Assembly: GCF_014842925.1 (NCBI RefSeq)
Contig: NZ_JACYXJ010000007.1
Coordinates: 186,001 to 250,000 of the forward strand
Direction of reading: 5' to 3'
Origin: Roseibium polysiphoniae
GTDB lineage: Bacteria > Pseudomonadota > Alphaproteobacteria > Rhizobiales > Stappiaceae
Length of the DNA stretch: 64,000 bases
In this document: positions 56,054 through 64,000 of the stretch, piece after piece
Layout: the number at the start of each line of letters is the position of its first letter
Position numbering within the stretch: position 1 is the first letter of the stretch
The notes under the pieces: model-generated
Seen by the model: the letters and a program-made list of their open reading frames with translations, nothing else
What the model was told of the DNA's origin: nothing
Database searches by the model: none
Program-made: the position numbers and the translations under genes

Positions 56054-56143
56054 GGAGAGGTGCCGGAGTGGTTGAACGGGGCGGTCTCGAAAACCGTTGA
56101 GCGCGCAAGCGTTCCGAGGGTTCGAATCCCTCTCTCTCCGCCA
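56054..56143 (+). tRNA. tRNA-Ser (CGA)
   Basis: The 90-base gene includes the encoded CCA. The acceptor GGAGAGG pairs with TCTCTCC before G73. The anticodon stem GCGGT/ACCGT (one G-T pair) closes loop CTCGAAA, anticodon CGA. A long variable arm (class II) and the T-arm GAGGGTTCGAATCCCTC are clear. Confidence 0.96.
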
Positions 56144-56170
56144 TTTTGATCAATTTCGCCGGCAAGGCGG

Positions 56171-56197
56171 AAAAACGCCCCCCGAAGTTCGGCGGGC
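56171..56197 (-). terminator. Terminator of panB
   Basis: Stem GCCC-CC-G / C-GG-GGGC with one mismatch (56177-56197), followed on the minus strand by G and T5. It starts about 27 bases after the panB stop and also faces the tRNA-Ser transcript. Confidence 0.75.
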
Positions 56198-56223
56198 TTT
56201 GGAACTGACTGCGTGCTCGGGTC

Positions 56224-57033
56224 CTACGTGTAGGTTTGAGCCGCAGATGGGAAGGAGCGGTCCTTGACCTCGTCCGCGTAGGACTTGACCGCATTTTCGA
56301 TCTGGTTGCCGAGGTCGCCATAGACTTTGACGAACTTCGGTGGTTTCGGGTTCAGGCCGAGCATGTCCTCGAGCACCAGGATCTGACCGTCGCAATCTGC
56401 CGACGCACCAATGCCGATGGTCGGGATGGCAATCTGCTTGGTGATCTTCGCTGCGAGCGGTTCGACCATTCCTTCAAGCACGATGGCAAAGGCGCCAGCC
56501 TCGGACACCGCCTTGGCGTCTTCCTCATGCATCGGCCAGCTGTCTTCATCGCGCCCCTGGGTCTTGAAGCCCCCCATGACGTGGCTCGACTGCGGCGTCA
56601 GACCTGTATGTGCCATGACGGGAATGCCCCGCTCGGTGAGAAAGTGAATGGTCTCGGCCATGCGCTTGCCGCCTTCGAGCTTGACCGCACCACACCCCGT
56701 TTCCTTCATGATCCGCGCAGCATTGCGGAATGCGACGGCTGGGCTTTCCTCGTAGGTGCCAAAGGGCATATCAACCACGATCAAGGCGCGCTGGGTGCCA
56801 CGTACCACTGCCTTGCCATGCATGATCATCAGATCAAGCGGCACACCGACCGTGGACTCCATGCCATGCATCACCATGCCCAGGCTGTCGCCGACGAGGA
56901 TGAAATCCGCGTATTTATCGACGATGGCCGCCGTATGCGCGTGATAAGAGGTGAGTGACACGATCGGGTCACCTCCCTTTCTCGCTGCAATCTGGGGCAC
57001 CGTGACACGGCGGATCGGTTTTTGCGTGCTCAT
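56224..57033 (-). CDS. panB: 3-methyl-2-oxobutanoate hydroxymethyltransferase
   Basis: 269 residues from ATG 57033 (AAAGGA upstream). TIM-barrel signatures are [75 protein letters not shown] and VLEGM. It transfers a hydroxymethyl group from methylene-tetrahydrofolate to 2-oxoisovalerate, the first step to pantothenate. It follows panC by 62 bases. Confidence 0.96.
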   Translation of the reverse strand: MSTQKPIRRVTVPQIAARKGGDPIVSLTSYHAHTAAIVDKYADFILVGDSLGMVMHGMESTVGVPLDLMIMHGKAVVRGTQRALIVVDMPFGTYEESPAVAFRNAARIMKETGCGAVKLEGGKRMAETIHFLTERGIPVMAHTGLTPQSSHVMGGFKTQGRDEDSWPMHEEDAKAVSEAGAFAIVLEGMVEPLAAKITKQIAIPTIGIGASADCDGQILVLEDMLGLNPKPPKFVKVYGDLGNQIENAVKSYADEVKDRSFPSAAQTYT

Positions 57034-57095
57034 CGAGCATCCTTTCAAAGAAGCGTCGTCGCGCTGGATTTAAGCCCTGAAGCGAGCCAGTGCAA

Positions 57096-57953
57096 TTACC
57101 CTTTGGTCCCTGGATGAATGACCTTTTGGTCAATCAGAAGAACCTTTCCGAAACGCACGGCAAGGAGCAGGACCGCTGGCCTGGTCAGCACGCCCTCTAG
57201 CTCTTCAAGGGTCTCGGCGTCTCGAATATCAACGCTTTCGACCTTGCCGAGACTTGCCTCAGAGAGGACCGTCCTGACGGCCAGATCCATGTCGGCGACC
57301 GTCCCGCCGGCGCGTGCGACGTCATTGGCCGCCAGAAGCGAACGGTTCAACGCCGGGGCCTCCGCCCTTTGATCTGGCTCCAAGCGGACATTGCGTGACG
57401 ACATCGCAAGACCATCGGCTTCGCGCACCGTCGGATGACCGATGATCTTGAGCGGCATGTCCAGATCGCGAACCATTTGCCGGATCAGCGCCAGTTGCTG
57501 GTAGTCTTTTTCGCCAAAAACGGCGACGTCCGGCCCGACAATGTTGAACAATTTGGTCACAACCGTCGCGACTCCGCGAAAATGCCCAGGCCGAAGAGCG
57601 CCCTGCAAAATGCCCGAAAGGCCTGGCACCTCGACAAATGTGTCGCCGGAGACGCCGTACATTTCGTCAACATCGGGCATGAAGACCGCCGCAACGCCCT
57701 CGTCTTGCAAAAGCTTCAAGTCACGCTCGGGATCGCGCGGATAGGAGCTCAAATCTTCATTCGGGCCAAACTGGGTCGGATTGACAAAGATGGAGACAAC
57801 AACACGGTCGGCCTGCGATGCTGCCTCCCGGACCAGCGACAGATGCCCCTCATGCAGGAACCCCATCGTCGGCACGAGTGCGACGCTCAAACCCTTGCGT
57901 CTCGTCTCGCGAACCTCCTCACGGATCGCCTTTTTTGTCGCGCAGATTTTCAT
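57096..57953 (-). CDS. panC: Pantothenate synthetase
   Basis: 285 residues from ATG 57953, with GGGAGAGAG directly upstream; a longer in-frame reading has no conserved residues. ATP-binding PTMGFLHEGHLSLVREA, FVNPTQFGPNEDLSSYPRD, VFGEKDYQQLALIRQMV and the KMSKS-like LAMSSRN are intact. It joins pantoate and beta-alanine. panC-panB form an operon. Confidence 0.96.
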   Translation of the reverse strand: MKICATKKAIREEVRETRRKGLSVALVPTMGFLHEGHLSLVREAASQADRVVVSIFVNPTQFGPNEDLSSYPRDPERDLKLLQDEGVAAVFMPDVDEMYGVSGDTFVEVPGLSGILQGALRPGHFRGVATVVTKLFNIVGPDVAVFGEKDYQQLALIRQMVRDLDMPLKIIGHPTVREADGLAMSSRNVRLEPDQRAEAPALNRSLLAANDVARAGGTVADMDLAVRTVLSEASLGKVESVDIRDAETLEELEGVLTRPAVLLLAVRFGKVLLIDQKVIHPGTKG

Positions 57954-58236
57954 TCTCTCTCCCGAACCTTCTGGGTGAGCCGTGTGGCTGTCATTTGACC
58001 CTTTGTTGGAAGGGAGGAATAGGCCAAGGCCGCCAGCGGGTCCAGATCGCAATCAGCTGCGACATGGCCCCAGGAGGCAATTTTTCGGCGCGAAACGACA
58101 GGACACAGAAAACTAAGCCACCATCATAATCCCGTCGTGTTAAATGAGCTAAGCGATCAGGATCGCACCGTCCTATTTGGCAAGATTCCTGCATTGCCAG
58201 GCTCACCTCATTGCGTCCCTCTTTGGTGGAGACTTC

Positions 58237-59364
58237 ATGAAACCAAGCAGTTACGACCTCGCTGTTGTCGGAGCCGGTATTGTCGGCCTCGCGCACGCAC
58301 TTGCCGCTGCAAATCGAGGCAAAAGGGTCATTGTGATCGACCGGGACGCCGCAGCGAACGGGGCCTCAATCCGCAACTTCGGATTCGTCACGATCACCGG
58401 GCAACAAGCCGGAGACTGCTGGCAAAAGGCAATGCGCAGCCGCACGGTCTGGGGCAAGGTTGCCGAAAGCGCTGGCATTCCAATCCTGCATCGCGGCCTC
58501 ACCATGACCGCGCGCAGGCCCGAGGCGGAGGCCGTTATTGACGCATTTCTCCGGACCGAAATGGGGGCCGAGTGCCAACGGCTCACACCTGCTCAAGCGC
58601 TGGAAAAAGCGCCTCGCCTACGCGTGGGCGGTATATCGGCTGCGCTTTATTCGCCTTTTGAGCTGCGTGTAGAGTCCAAAGATGCCCTGCCACGCATTGC
58701 TTCCTGGCTCGAGGCCGAGAAGGGCGTCGACTTTCTTTGGCAAACAAGCATCACCTCGGTCGAGACTCCGAAGCTCGTGACCTCCCGTGGCGACGTCCAC
58801 GCAGAATCCGTGATTGTCTGTCCTGGCGATGATGGAACCAGCCTGTTTGCCGACCGCATCGCGCCTTATGGTGTGACCCGGTGCAAATTGCAGATGCTGC
58901 GCGTGAAGCCAGAAAAACCAGCGCCATTGGGCACCGCCGTCATGTCTGATCTCGGTCTGGCGCGCTATCTCGGCTATGCGGATCTGCCCGAAGCGGCTCC
59001 CCTCAAGCAGCTCCTCGACAAGGAGCAGGCAGCCTGCCGGCAAAATGGCATTCACCTGATTGTCGTCCAGTCCGCCGACGGAAGCCTCGTTGTGGGAGAC
59101 AGCCATCACTATGGCCCTACACCTGATCCGTTCATCGACAATGGCGTCAACGATCTCATCTTAGAAGAAATGGATGCCGTTCTCGATCTCGGCCCTTATG
59201 AGGTCAGCGAGGCCTGGATCGGAACATATGCGTCTGCAGCAGACCGCTGGCGCTTTACCGATGCACCGGATGACGCGACCCGGATCGTTGTGGTGACAGC
59301 CGGCTGCGGCGCATCAACTGCTTTCGCCATTGGCGAGGAAACCATTCAAGAGCTTTTCGGATAG
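58237..59364 (+). CDS. FAD-dependent oxidoreductase of phosphonate loci (TIGR03364-like)
   Basis: 375 residues from ATG 58237 (GGTGGAG upstream). The FAD-binding motif is AVVGAGIVGLAHALAA (about 9-24) with VIDRD at the end of the second strand. RNFGFVTITGQQAGDCW and the C-terminal GCGASTAFAIGEE fit the D-amino-acid-oxidase superfamily group that is regularly found beside phnX. Oxidation of 2-aminoethylphosphonate or an N-methylated form to phosphonoacetaldehyde is the likely reaction, deduced from the next gene. The 283 bases upstream hold its promoter; no gene is seen there. Confidence 0.84.
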   Translation: MKPSSYDLAVVGAGIVGLAHALAAANRGKRVIVIDRDAAANGASIRNFGFVTITGQQAGDCWQKAMRSRTVWGKVAESAGIPILHRGLTMTARRPEAEAVIDAFLRTEMGAECQRLTPAQALEKAPRLRVGGISAALYSPFELRVESKDALPRIASWLEAEKGVDFLWQTSITSVETPKLVTSRGDVHAESVIVCPGDDGTSLFADRIAPYGVTRCKLQMLRVKPEKPAPLGTAVMSDLGLARYLGYADLPEAAPLKQLLDKEQAACRQNGIHLIVVQSADGSLVVGDSHHYGPTPDPFIDNGVNDLILEEMDAVLDLGPYEVSEAWIGTYASAADRWRFTDAPDDATRIVVVTAGCGASTAFAIGEETIQELFG

Positions 59365-59373
59365 GACCCCCTC

Positions 59374-60156
59374 ATGACAAAATTCAAGGCTGTCGTCTTC
59401 GACTGGGCCGGCACGATGATTGATTTCGGCTCCTTTGCGCCGATGGGCGTTTTCGTCAAGGCCTTCGAAAAATTCGGCATTACGGCGACGATCGAGCAGG
59501 CGCGTGCGCCCATGGGTGCGCCAAAGTGGGATCATATCCGCTCAATGATGGACGATCCCGACATTGCCGCCCAATGGACCGACAAGCACGGGGCAGCACC
59601 GACGGATGCGGATGTTGATGCGGTCTACAAGATCTTCGTACCCATGAATGAGGAGGTTGTGGCCGACTTCGCAACCCTAGTCCCGGGCGCGAAGGAAGTC
59701 GTCACCTGGCTCAGAGCGCGCAGCATGAAGATTGGCTCGACCACCGGCTACACCCGCTCGATCATGAAGCGTGTGCTGCCAGTTGCCGCCGCACAAGGAT
59801 ATGAGCCGGACAATCTGATCTGTGCGGACGACCTCCCCGAGGGGCGACCAGGGCCGATCGGCATGTACCAGTGTTTTGTTGATCTGGTGGTCTATCCGCC
59901 GGAGCTCGTGATCAAGGTGGATGATACCGAGCCGGGGATCGCGGAGGGTGTCGCAGCAGGCTGCGTAACGGTGGGTCTGGCGCTTTCCGGGAATTATGCC
60001 GGCAAAACACCTGAAGAACTCGCCGCACTGCCCGAGTCGGAAGTCGACGCCCTGCGTCAGCTCGCGACCGAAAAGCTCACTGCAGCCGGGGCCGACCACG
60101 TCATTGATACGGTGGCAGACCTTCCTGCCTTGATTGAAAGGCTAGAGCAGGCATGA
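59374..60156 (+). CDS. phnX: Phosphonoacetaldehyde hydrolase
   Basis: 260 residues of the HAD superfamily. The nucleophile is Asp 10 in VVFDWAGTMIDFGS, with Ala at the +2 position as in PhnX, and Lys 51 in APMGAPKWDHI forms the Schiff base. TTGYTRSIM and VKVDDTEPGIAEG are the other HAD motifs. It splits phosphonoacetaldehyde into acetaldehyde and phosphate. It begins nine bases after the oxidoreductase and overlaps the next gene by four. Confidence 0.95.
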   Translation: MTKFKAVVFDWAGTMIDFGSFAPMGVFVKAFEKFGITATIEQARAPMGAPKWDHIRSMMDDPDIAAQWTDKHGAAPTDADVDAVYKIFVPMNEEVVADFATLVPGAKEVVTWLRARSMKIGSTTGYTRSIMKRVLPVAAAQGYEPDNLICADDLPEGRPGPIGMYQCFVDLVVYPPELVIKVDDTEPGIAEGVAAGCVTVGLALSGNYAGKTPEELAALPESEVDALRQLATEKLTAAGADHVIDTVADLPALIERLEQA

Positions 60157-61667
60157 CGCGCACCCGCCCCAACATTCTTCTCATCACTGCAGATCAATGG
60201 CGGGGCGACTGCCTTGGCGCGGCGGGACATCCGTCCGTCAAGACACCGGCACTCGATGAACTTGCCGCGGATGGGACGTTCTTCGAAAATCACTATGCTG
60301 CCACTGCGCCGTGTTCGCCGGCGCGTGCGTCGCTCTATACCGGGCTGTACCAGATGAACCACAGGGTGATCTGGAATGGCGCGCCGCTGGATGATCGGTT
60401 CGACAACATTGCCCGTGCCGCGCGCCGGGCGGGATATCTGCCTTCTCTTTTTGGCTATACCGACACGTCCCCGGACCCCAGAACGCTAGCGCCTGCCGAT
60501 CCAAACTTACAGAGTTACGAGGGAACGCTTCCCGGTTTTGAAGTGAGGCAATCTCTCCCGGAGGATGATAAACCCTGGCTCTCGTGGCTTGCCTCGCGCG
60601 ATTACGATCGCCGGAGCCTGGATACAATTCATCACGTTGAGCCTGAGGCGGGTGAAAGGATTTCACTCGCACCGACACGTTATGGCGCCAACGAAACACA
60701 GACAGCTTTTCTCACCGATGCCTTTCTGAATTGGCACGATGAACAAGAACCGCAAGAACCTTGGTTCGCGCATGTCTCGTTTCTCCGGCCGCATCCGCCG
60801 ATCTGCGTGCCAGAGCCCTACAACACGATGTACGACCCGGAAGATGATGCAAGCTTTGCCGGGTCAGCGTCTATTGACCTTGAGGCAGCGGTTCATCCGT
60901 TGGCGGCGGCGCTTCAAGCCAGCCAAAAGCTCTCGCACATTCCCGGCGCCAAAGGACTTGCGCGGGATTTGAGCCAGCGCGATCTCAGACGTTTGAGGGC
61001 GCTTTATTTTGGAATGATTTCCGAAGTCGATGCCCAGATCGGTCGTATACTCGAGCGGCTCAAGACCTCCGGCGATTTCAAAAACACGCTGATTATCTTC
61101 ACCTCCGACCACGCAGAGATGATGGGCGATCACGGCATGCTCGGAAAAGGTGGCTTCTACCGCGAGAGCTATCATATCCCACTGATCATCAAGCCACCTG
61201 CGGCCCAAGAGGCCGTCAGGGTGCCGTCTTTCACATCCGCGGTCGACATTTTCCCGACACTGCTGGACCTGCTCAATATTGAACCGAACCATGCGCCCGA
61301 CGGCGGTTCCCTGGTGCCCTTTGTCGAGGGAAAAGCGCCAGATCGGTGGCGTTCGACGGCCATATGGGAGTACGATTATCGCTGGCTCGCGACCGTTCCT
61401 GAAGGCCTTTCACTGAGCACTGACGGACGGGATCGCTCCCTGATATCGAGGTATGACGGGACCTGGCAGTATGTGCATTTTGAAAAACTGCCCGCTTTGC
61501 TGCTGAAGCCGAACGAAACGCAATCGACGACGAATTTTGCGGTTCAAGCCGAGACATACAGCGTGCAAATGGAGGCCATGTCGGACCTTCTGAGCTTGCG
61601 CATGCGCCATAACGAAGAGACGTTGGCCCGAAGGCTCGTTTGGGATTTTTACCCGGCCGAAGGCTAG
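60153..61667 (+). CDS. Sulfatase-fold phosphonate monoester hydrolase-like enzyme
   Basis: 504 residues. The formylglycine motif CSPAR (54-58) is intact, and LITADQWRGDCLG (metal-binding Asp) and TSDHAEMMGDHGMLGK are the other active-site parts. The combination matches phosphonate monoester hydrolases and arylsulfatases of this superfamily. Its overlap with phnX (ATGA) favours cleavage of phosphonate monoesters to feed that pathway. A sulfatase role cannot be excluded. Cys 54 needs conversion to formylglycine by an enzyme not in the window. It ends four bases into the convergent phosphatase gene. Confidence 0.83.
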   Translation: MTRTRPNILLITADQWRGDCLGAAGHPSVKTPALDELAADGTFFENHYAATAPCSPARASLYTGLYQMNHRVIWNGAPLDDRFDNIARAARRAGYLPSLFGYTDTSPDPRTLAPADPNLQSYEGTLPGFEVRQSLPEDDKPWLSWLASRDYDRRSLDTIHHVEPEAGERISLAPTRYGANETQTAFLTDAFLNWHDEQEPQEPWFAHVSFLRPHPPICVPEPYNTMYDPEDDASFAGSASIDLEAAVHPLAAALQASQKLSHIPGAKGLARDLSQRDLRRLRALYFGMISEVDAQIGRILERLKTSGDFKNTLIIFTSDHAEMMGDHGMLGKGGFYRESYHIPLIIKPPAAQEAVRVPSFTSAVDIFPTLLDLLNIEPNHAPDGGSLVPFVEGKAPDRWRSTAIWEYDYRWLATVPEGLSLSTDGRDRSLISRYDGTWQYVHFEKLPALLLKPNETQSTTNFAVQAETYSVQMEAMSDLLSLRMRHNEETLARRLVWDFYPAEG

Positions 61668-63457
61668 GCAGAATTACACGGCTCAGCCTTTGACAACTCA
61701 ACAACCGCTTCGACGATGTTGCCCTTTCCCCGATAGGTCAGGCCGTCGAAAGACAACTTCTGCGCAATCGCGATGCCTCGGCCATTGGGCGCGTCCAGTC
61801 TTGCCTCGCCGTCCAGATAAGTCTGAAAGTCAAAACCTTCGCCTTCATCGGCAATCTTGAGCTTGATCTGGCTGTCGGATTTCTCGAATTCAACCTGAAC
61901 CCGGCGATCGCGAAAGACCGGCAGGGAAAGCCTCAACTCGATCTCACTGTCCAACTCATTTGCCAGCAGAAGTTCTGTTTTTTCGTCATGGCGTATGGCC
62001 AGATTGCCGTGTTCGATCGCGTTGGCCAACAACTCCCATATTCCCGTACTAACCGCATCCGGCTCCGGATATTGCGCTGCCAGTTCCTTGGTGAGTTCCT
62101 CGGCATCCTGCATGGTCCGAATGACGAAAGTGTCCTGGGAAACCACAGCGCTTGCCACCGGCTCATCAGCCTTTTCACTAACGAGGTGTATCTGGCTGCA
62201 ATCTCCCTGCTCATCGCGTACGCGCTTGACCTTCACATGCTCGAGGAAAACCAAGGTCAGATCATCGTCCAGCCCCTCCGGCGCCACGGCAGCAAGATCG
62301 CCGACGAGCGCGAGCGGGCGCTTTGACAACTTCACGTCGGTGAGCTCGTCAAGCCGGTCGATCAGGGGATCCATGTCGTAAAGCGGGGTCTCAGCCGAAG
62401 GTGTTTCGGTCAGGGCATCACTGTAGGCAAACAGGCAACTTCCAACGGGAAATGGCAGCCGGATCTGGTCGAAAACGACGCCCTCGGAGATGCCCAAGGG
62501 TATCCCACCAATGGAGGCCACTTCATTGCGCCCATCCGTTTCAAGGATTGGCTGTGGTGCTCCAGCCGAGGCAAGATCGATCGTACTTTCGCGAAAATCA
62601 ACATCGCAGCACAGCATGGTTGCGAACTGCCCAACGGGAAGCACCTCGCACAGGAAATCATTGACGGTCGCAAGCCAATCACCAGGACCTCGACGATCAT
62701 CCTTCAAGGAGGTCCGCAGAAATGTGTTGAGCCGGAAGGTGTTCAGCGCCGACTTGACGCCGTGGCCCGTGAAGTCCGCATTCCATATTCTGATGCGGTG
62801 ATCATCGAGCCTCTCTGCCCCCCAGATATCGCCTGCAAGCCCCTGACAAGGCTGGCTGTGCCAGGCAAATTTCACCGGAAATTCCTGCTCCATTGCATCG
62901 ATCGTCTGGTCGGCCGGCAGAAGCTCCATCTGCATCGCCTTGGCCGAGTTCAATTCCTCATGCATTTGGCGGCGATAGGTCTTGAGGCTTTCAATCAGCC
63001 GGAGACGTTCCAGATGCACGCGTATCCGGCTCAGAAGTTCGCGCGCATTGATTGGCTTGTTGATCAGATCCGAAGCACCCGCTTCAAAAACATCGCCGCG
63101 CAACGCCGGGGTGTCGGACGACGTCTGAACAATGATCGGCGTTTCCTGAAAGGCCGCGTCCTCACGTAGCTCCCGGCACAGATCGAAGCCTGTTTTCACC
63201 GGCATGAAAAGGTCAGTAATAATGACCTCGGGCAGCCACTCGCGTGCAACGCGAAGCCCTTCTTCGCCGTCTGTTGCCAACTTGACGTTGGTAAATCCAT
63301 GATTGGCCAGGATGGCGTTGATGGTCTTGCGGGCAAAGCGGCTGTCGTCGATCAACAGGAGACGCGCGCTTGCCAGCGTCCCCAATTCCAGAAGTCCGCT
63401 TCCCGGAGCGGGACCAGGATCTGTAAAGTCAGAGCTTGTCAGAGCCGTTCCGACCAT
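61664..63457 (-). CDS. Response regulator fused to SpoIIE-type PP2C phosphatase and RsbW-like ATPase
   Basis: 597 residues. A receiver domain (about 30-150, phosphorylated Asp in VIITDLFMP) is followed by a coiled linker, a PP2C/SpoIIE domain (about 205-410; GLAGDIWGAERL, ADFTGHGVKSAL and DDLTLV hold the metal aspartates) and a GHKL ATPase domain (about 460-597; N-box ELLANAIEHGN, DEGEGFD, NGRGIAIA). This combines the phosphatase and the anti-sigma-like kinase of a partner-switching system in one protein. The STAS protein just downstream, toward 63788, is its likely substrate. Confidence 0.88.
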   Translation of the reverse strand: MVGTALTSSDFTDPGPAPGSGLLELGTLASARLLLIDDSRFARKTINAILANHGFTNVKLATDGEEGLRVAREWLPEVIITDLFMPVKTGFDLCRELREDAAFQETPIIVQTSSDTPALRGDVFEAGASDLINKPINARELLSRIRVHLERLRLIESLKTYRRQMHEELNSAKAMQMELLPADQTIDAMEQEFPVKFAWHSQPCQGLAGDIWGAERLDDHRIRIWNADFTGHGVKSALNTFRLNTFLRTSLKDDRRGPGDWLATVNDFLCEVLPVGQFATMLCCDVDFRESTIDLASAGAPQPILETDGRNEVASIGGIPLGISEGVVFDQIRLPFPVGSCLFAYSDALTETPSAETPLYDMDPLIDRLDELTDVKLSKRPLALVGDLAAVAPEGLDDDLTLVFLEHVKVKRVRDEQGDCSQIHLVSEKADEPVASAVVSQDTFVIRTMQDAEELTKELAAQYPEPDAVSTGIWELLANAIEHGNLAIRHDEKTELLLANELDSEIELRLSLPVFRDRRVQVEFEKSDSQIKLKIADEGEGFDFQTYLDGEARLDAPNGRGIAIAQKLSFDGLTYRGKGNIVEAVVELSKAEPCNSA

Positions 63458-63482
63458 CGTCCTCCCTCCCTACTCCCAAAGC

Positions 63483-63788
63483 CTAGTCAGTGATCGTCAT
63501 CAGCTGGTCGAAGCGAGAGAGCTCCAGAATTTTGCGAACCTGCCCCTTGGCGCCGCTCAAGGTCAGCGCCCATCCATTTTTCTTGCCAGCGTCGGACGCG
63601 ATAACAAGCATTCCAAGCCCGGCGGAATCGATGGATGTGAGGTCGGACAGTTCAAAAACGCAGTTCTTGACGTTGGCCTCAGTCATGTCATCGACCAATG
63701 TGCGGAAGGCACCATTGTCCTGATACTGCAACTGACCGCTGATAAAGGCCGTGTATTGCGTTCCATTGCATTCGGTTCTCAAATTCAT
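63483..63788 (-). CDS. STAS-domain anti-anti-sigma-like protein
   Basis: 101 residues. FELSDLTSIDSAGLGMLVIA carries the phosphorylatable serine of SpoIIAA/RsbV proteins (the Ser of IDSAGLG). It begins behind TAGGAGATCCCA and precedes the fused phosphatase by 25 bases. It should switch between a kinase-bound and a free form according to phosphorylation. The final target (a sigma factor, chemotaxis or biofilm output) is not in view. Confidence 0.9.
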   Translation of the reverse strand: MNLRTECNGTQYTAFISGQLQYQDNGAFRTLVDDMTEANVKNCVFELSDLTSIDSAGLGMLVIASDAGKKNGWALTLSGAKGQVRKILELSRFDQLMTITD

Positions 63789-63797
63789 TGGGATCTC

Positions 63798-64000
63798 CTA
63801 AAACAATTCGATGTCGTCATCATCAGATCCGGATGCATCGTCAGCTGTGGCACTTGCAGTTTCGGCGGACACAATGCCGAATTCTGCCTCATACGCGGAC
63901 TTCAACGTTCCCAGTTTGAAGATGTTTGCGATTTCGCTCGCGAGGGCCTGTCGAAACTCAAGGCTCGTACCTTCAAGCGAGACGGCCGTTCCCGGCAGGG
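63798..64000 (-). CDS. C-terminal end of an unrecognised protein with an acidic tail (partial)
   Basis: The last 67 codons of a minus-strand gene cut by the right edge, stop TAG at 63798-63800, nine bases before the STAS start. The visible end reads SEIANIFKLGTLKSAYEAEFG and finishes with a very acidic SGSDDDDIELF. I do not recognise the family. Its tight spacing puts it in the STAS/phosphatase operon. Confidence 0.6.
   Translation of the reverse strand, partial: LPGTAVSLEGTSLEFRQALASEIANIFKLGTLKSAYEAEFGIVSAETASATADDASGSDDDDIELF

Noticed and set aside
57991-58296. Minus-strand frame of 101 codons before the phosphonate operon
   Set aside because: It overlaps the start of the FAD oxidoreductase and has no family features; the gap reads as a promoter region.

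Overview
The window is chromosomal DNA of an alphaproteobacterium, most likely a marine Hyphomicrobiales member of the Stappiaceae type (Roseibium/Labrenzia-like). This is inferred from gene content and order (rplU-rpmA-GNAT-obgE-proBA-nadD-rsfS-rlmH-envC-ctpA-rppH; lptCAB-rpoN-hpf-ptsN; the rplU product with a helix-hairpin-helix tail), not from a database search. There are no rRNA genes, insertion sequences, phage genes or CRISPR arrays. There are two tRNA genes: Leu-CAG on the minus strand and Ser-CGA on the plus strand. Both window edges cut a gene.

1-12.3 kb is a Wzx/Wzy-type exopolysaccharide locus. It holds a WcaF-like acetyltransferase (cut at the left edge), a GT4 and a GT2 glycosyltransferase, a membrane-anchored GH5 glucanase, a Wzy-like polymerase, a Wzz/Wzc-like co-polymerase with a decayed P-loop, a double alpha/beta-hydrolase, a polysaccharide deacetylase and a Wzx flippase. 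By eye it is more AT-rich than the rest (spot counts: 30 of 60 G+C at 3841-3900 against 41 of 60 at 52801-52860).

12.3-18.2 kb is the most unusual part. A tight minus-strand operon encodes a carrier protein, an acyl-CoA-dehydrogenase-like flavoprotein, an amino acid:[carrier protein] ligase (a free-standing class II aminoacyl-tRNA-synthetase-like enzyme), a DUF1839 protein and a GH2 beta-mannosidase-like protein. It looks like a pathway that loads an amino acid on a carrier protein, perhaps oxidises it, and uses it in a glycan context; the product is unknown.

18.4-22.4 kb is a second uncharacterised operon: a zinc-type (MDR) dehydrogenase, a pterin-synthase-fold protein that has lost its catalytic residues, a GT4 glycosyltransferase, a SAM methyltransferase and a cytochrome b561. 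The last two are separated by a G-rich pentamer repeat. opgH (periplasmic glucan synthesis) lies divergently next to it.

24-37.7 kb holds housekeeping genes: ptsN, hpf, rpoN, lptB-lptA-lptC, a short RNase D, a CHASE/HWE sensor kinase, tRNA-Leu, an NDUFA9-like protein, a DUF1127 protein, a WYL regulator, uppP, a GST and queG (with no usual start codon near its expected N-terminus).

37.7-43.2 kb encodes an NAD-linked molybdenum formate dehydrogenase (fdsA and a fused fdsG-fdsB) with a LysR regulator upstream and a perfect inverted repeat between them. 43.2-56 kb is the conserved envelope, ribosome and proline block. 56-58 kb holds tRNA-Ser and panB/panC. 58.2-61.7 kb is a phosphonate-use operon (FAD oxidoreductase, PhnX, phosphonate monoester hydrolase-like). 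61.7-64 kb is a partner-switching module (receiver/PP2C/ATPase fusion, STAS protein and a cut-off acidic-tailed protein).
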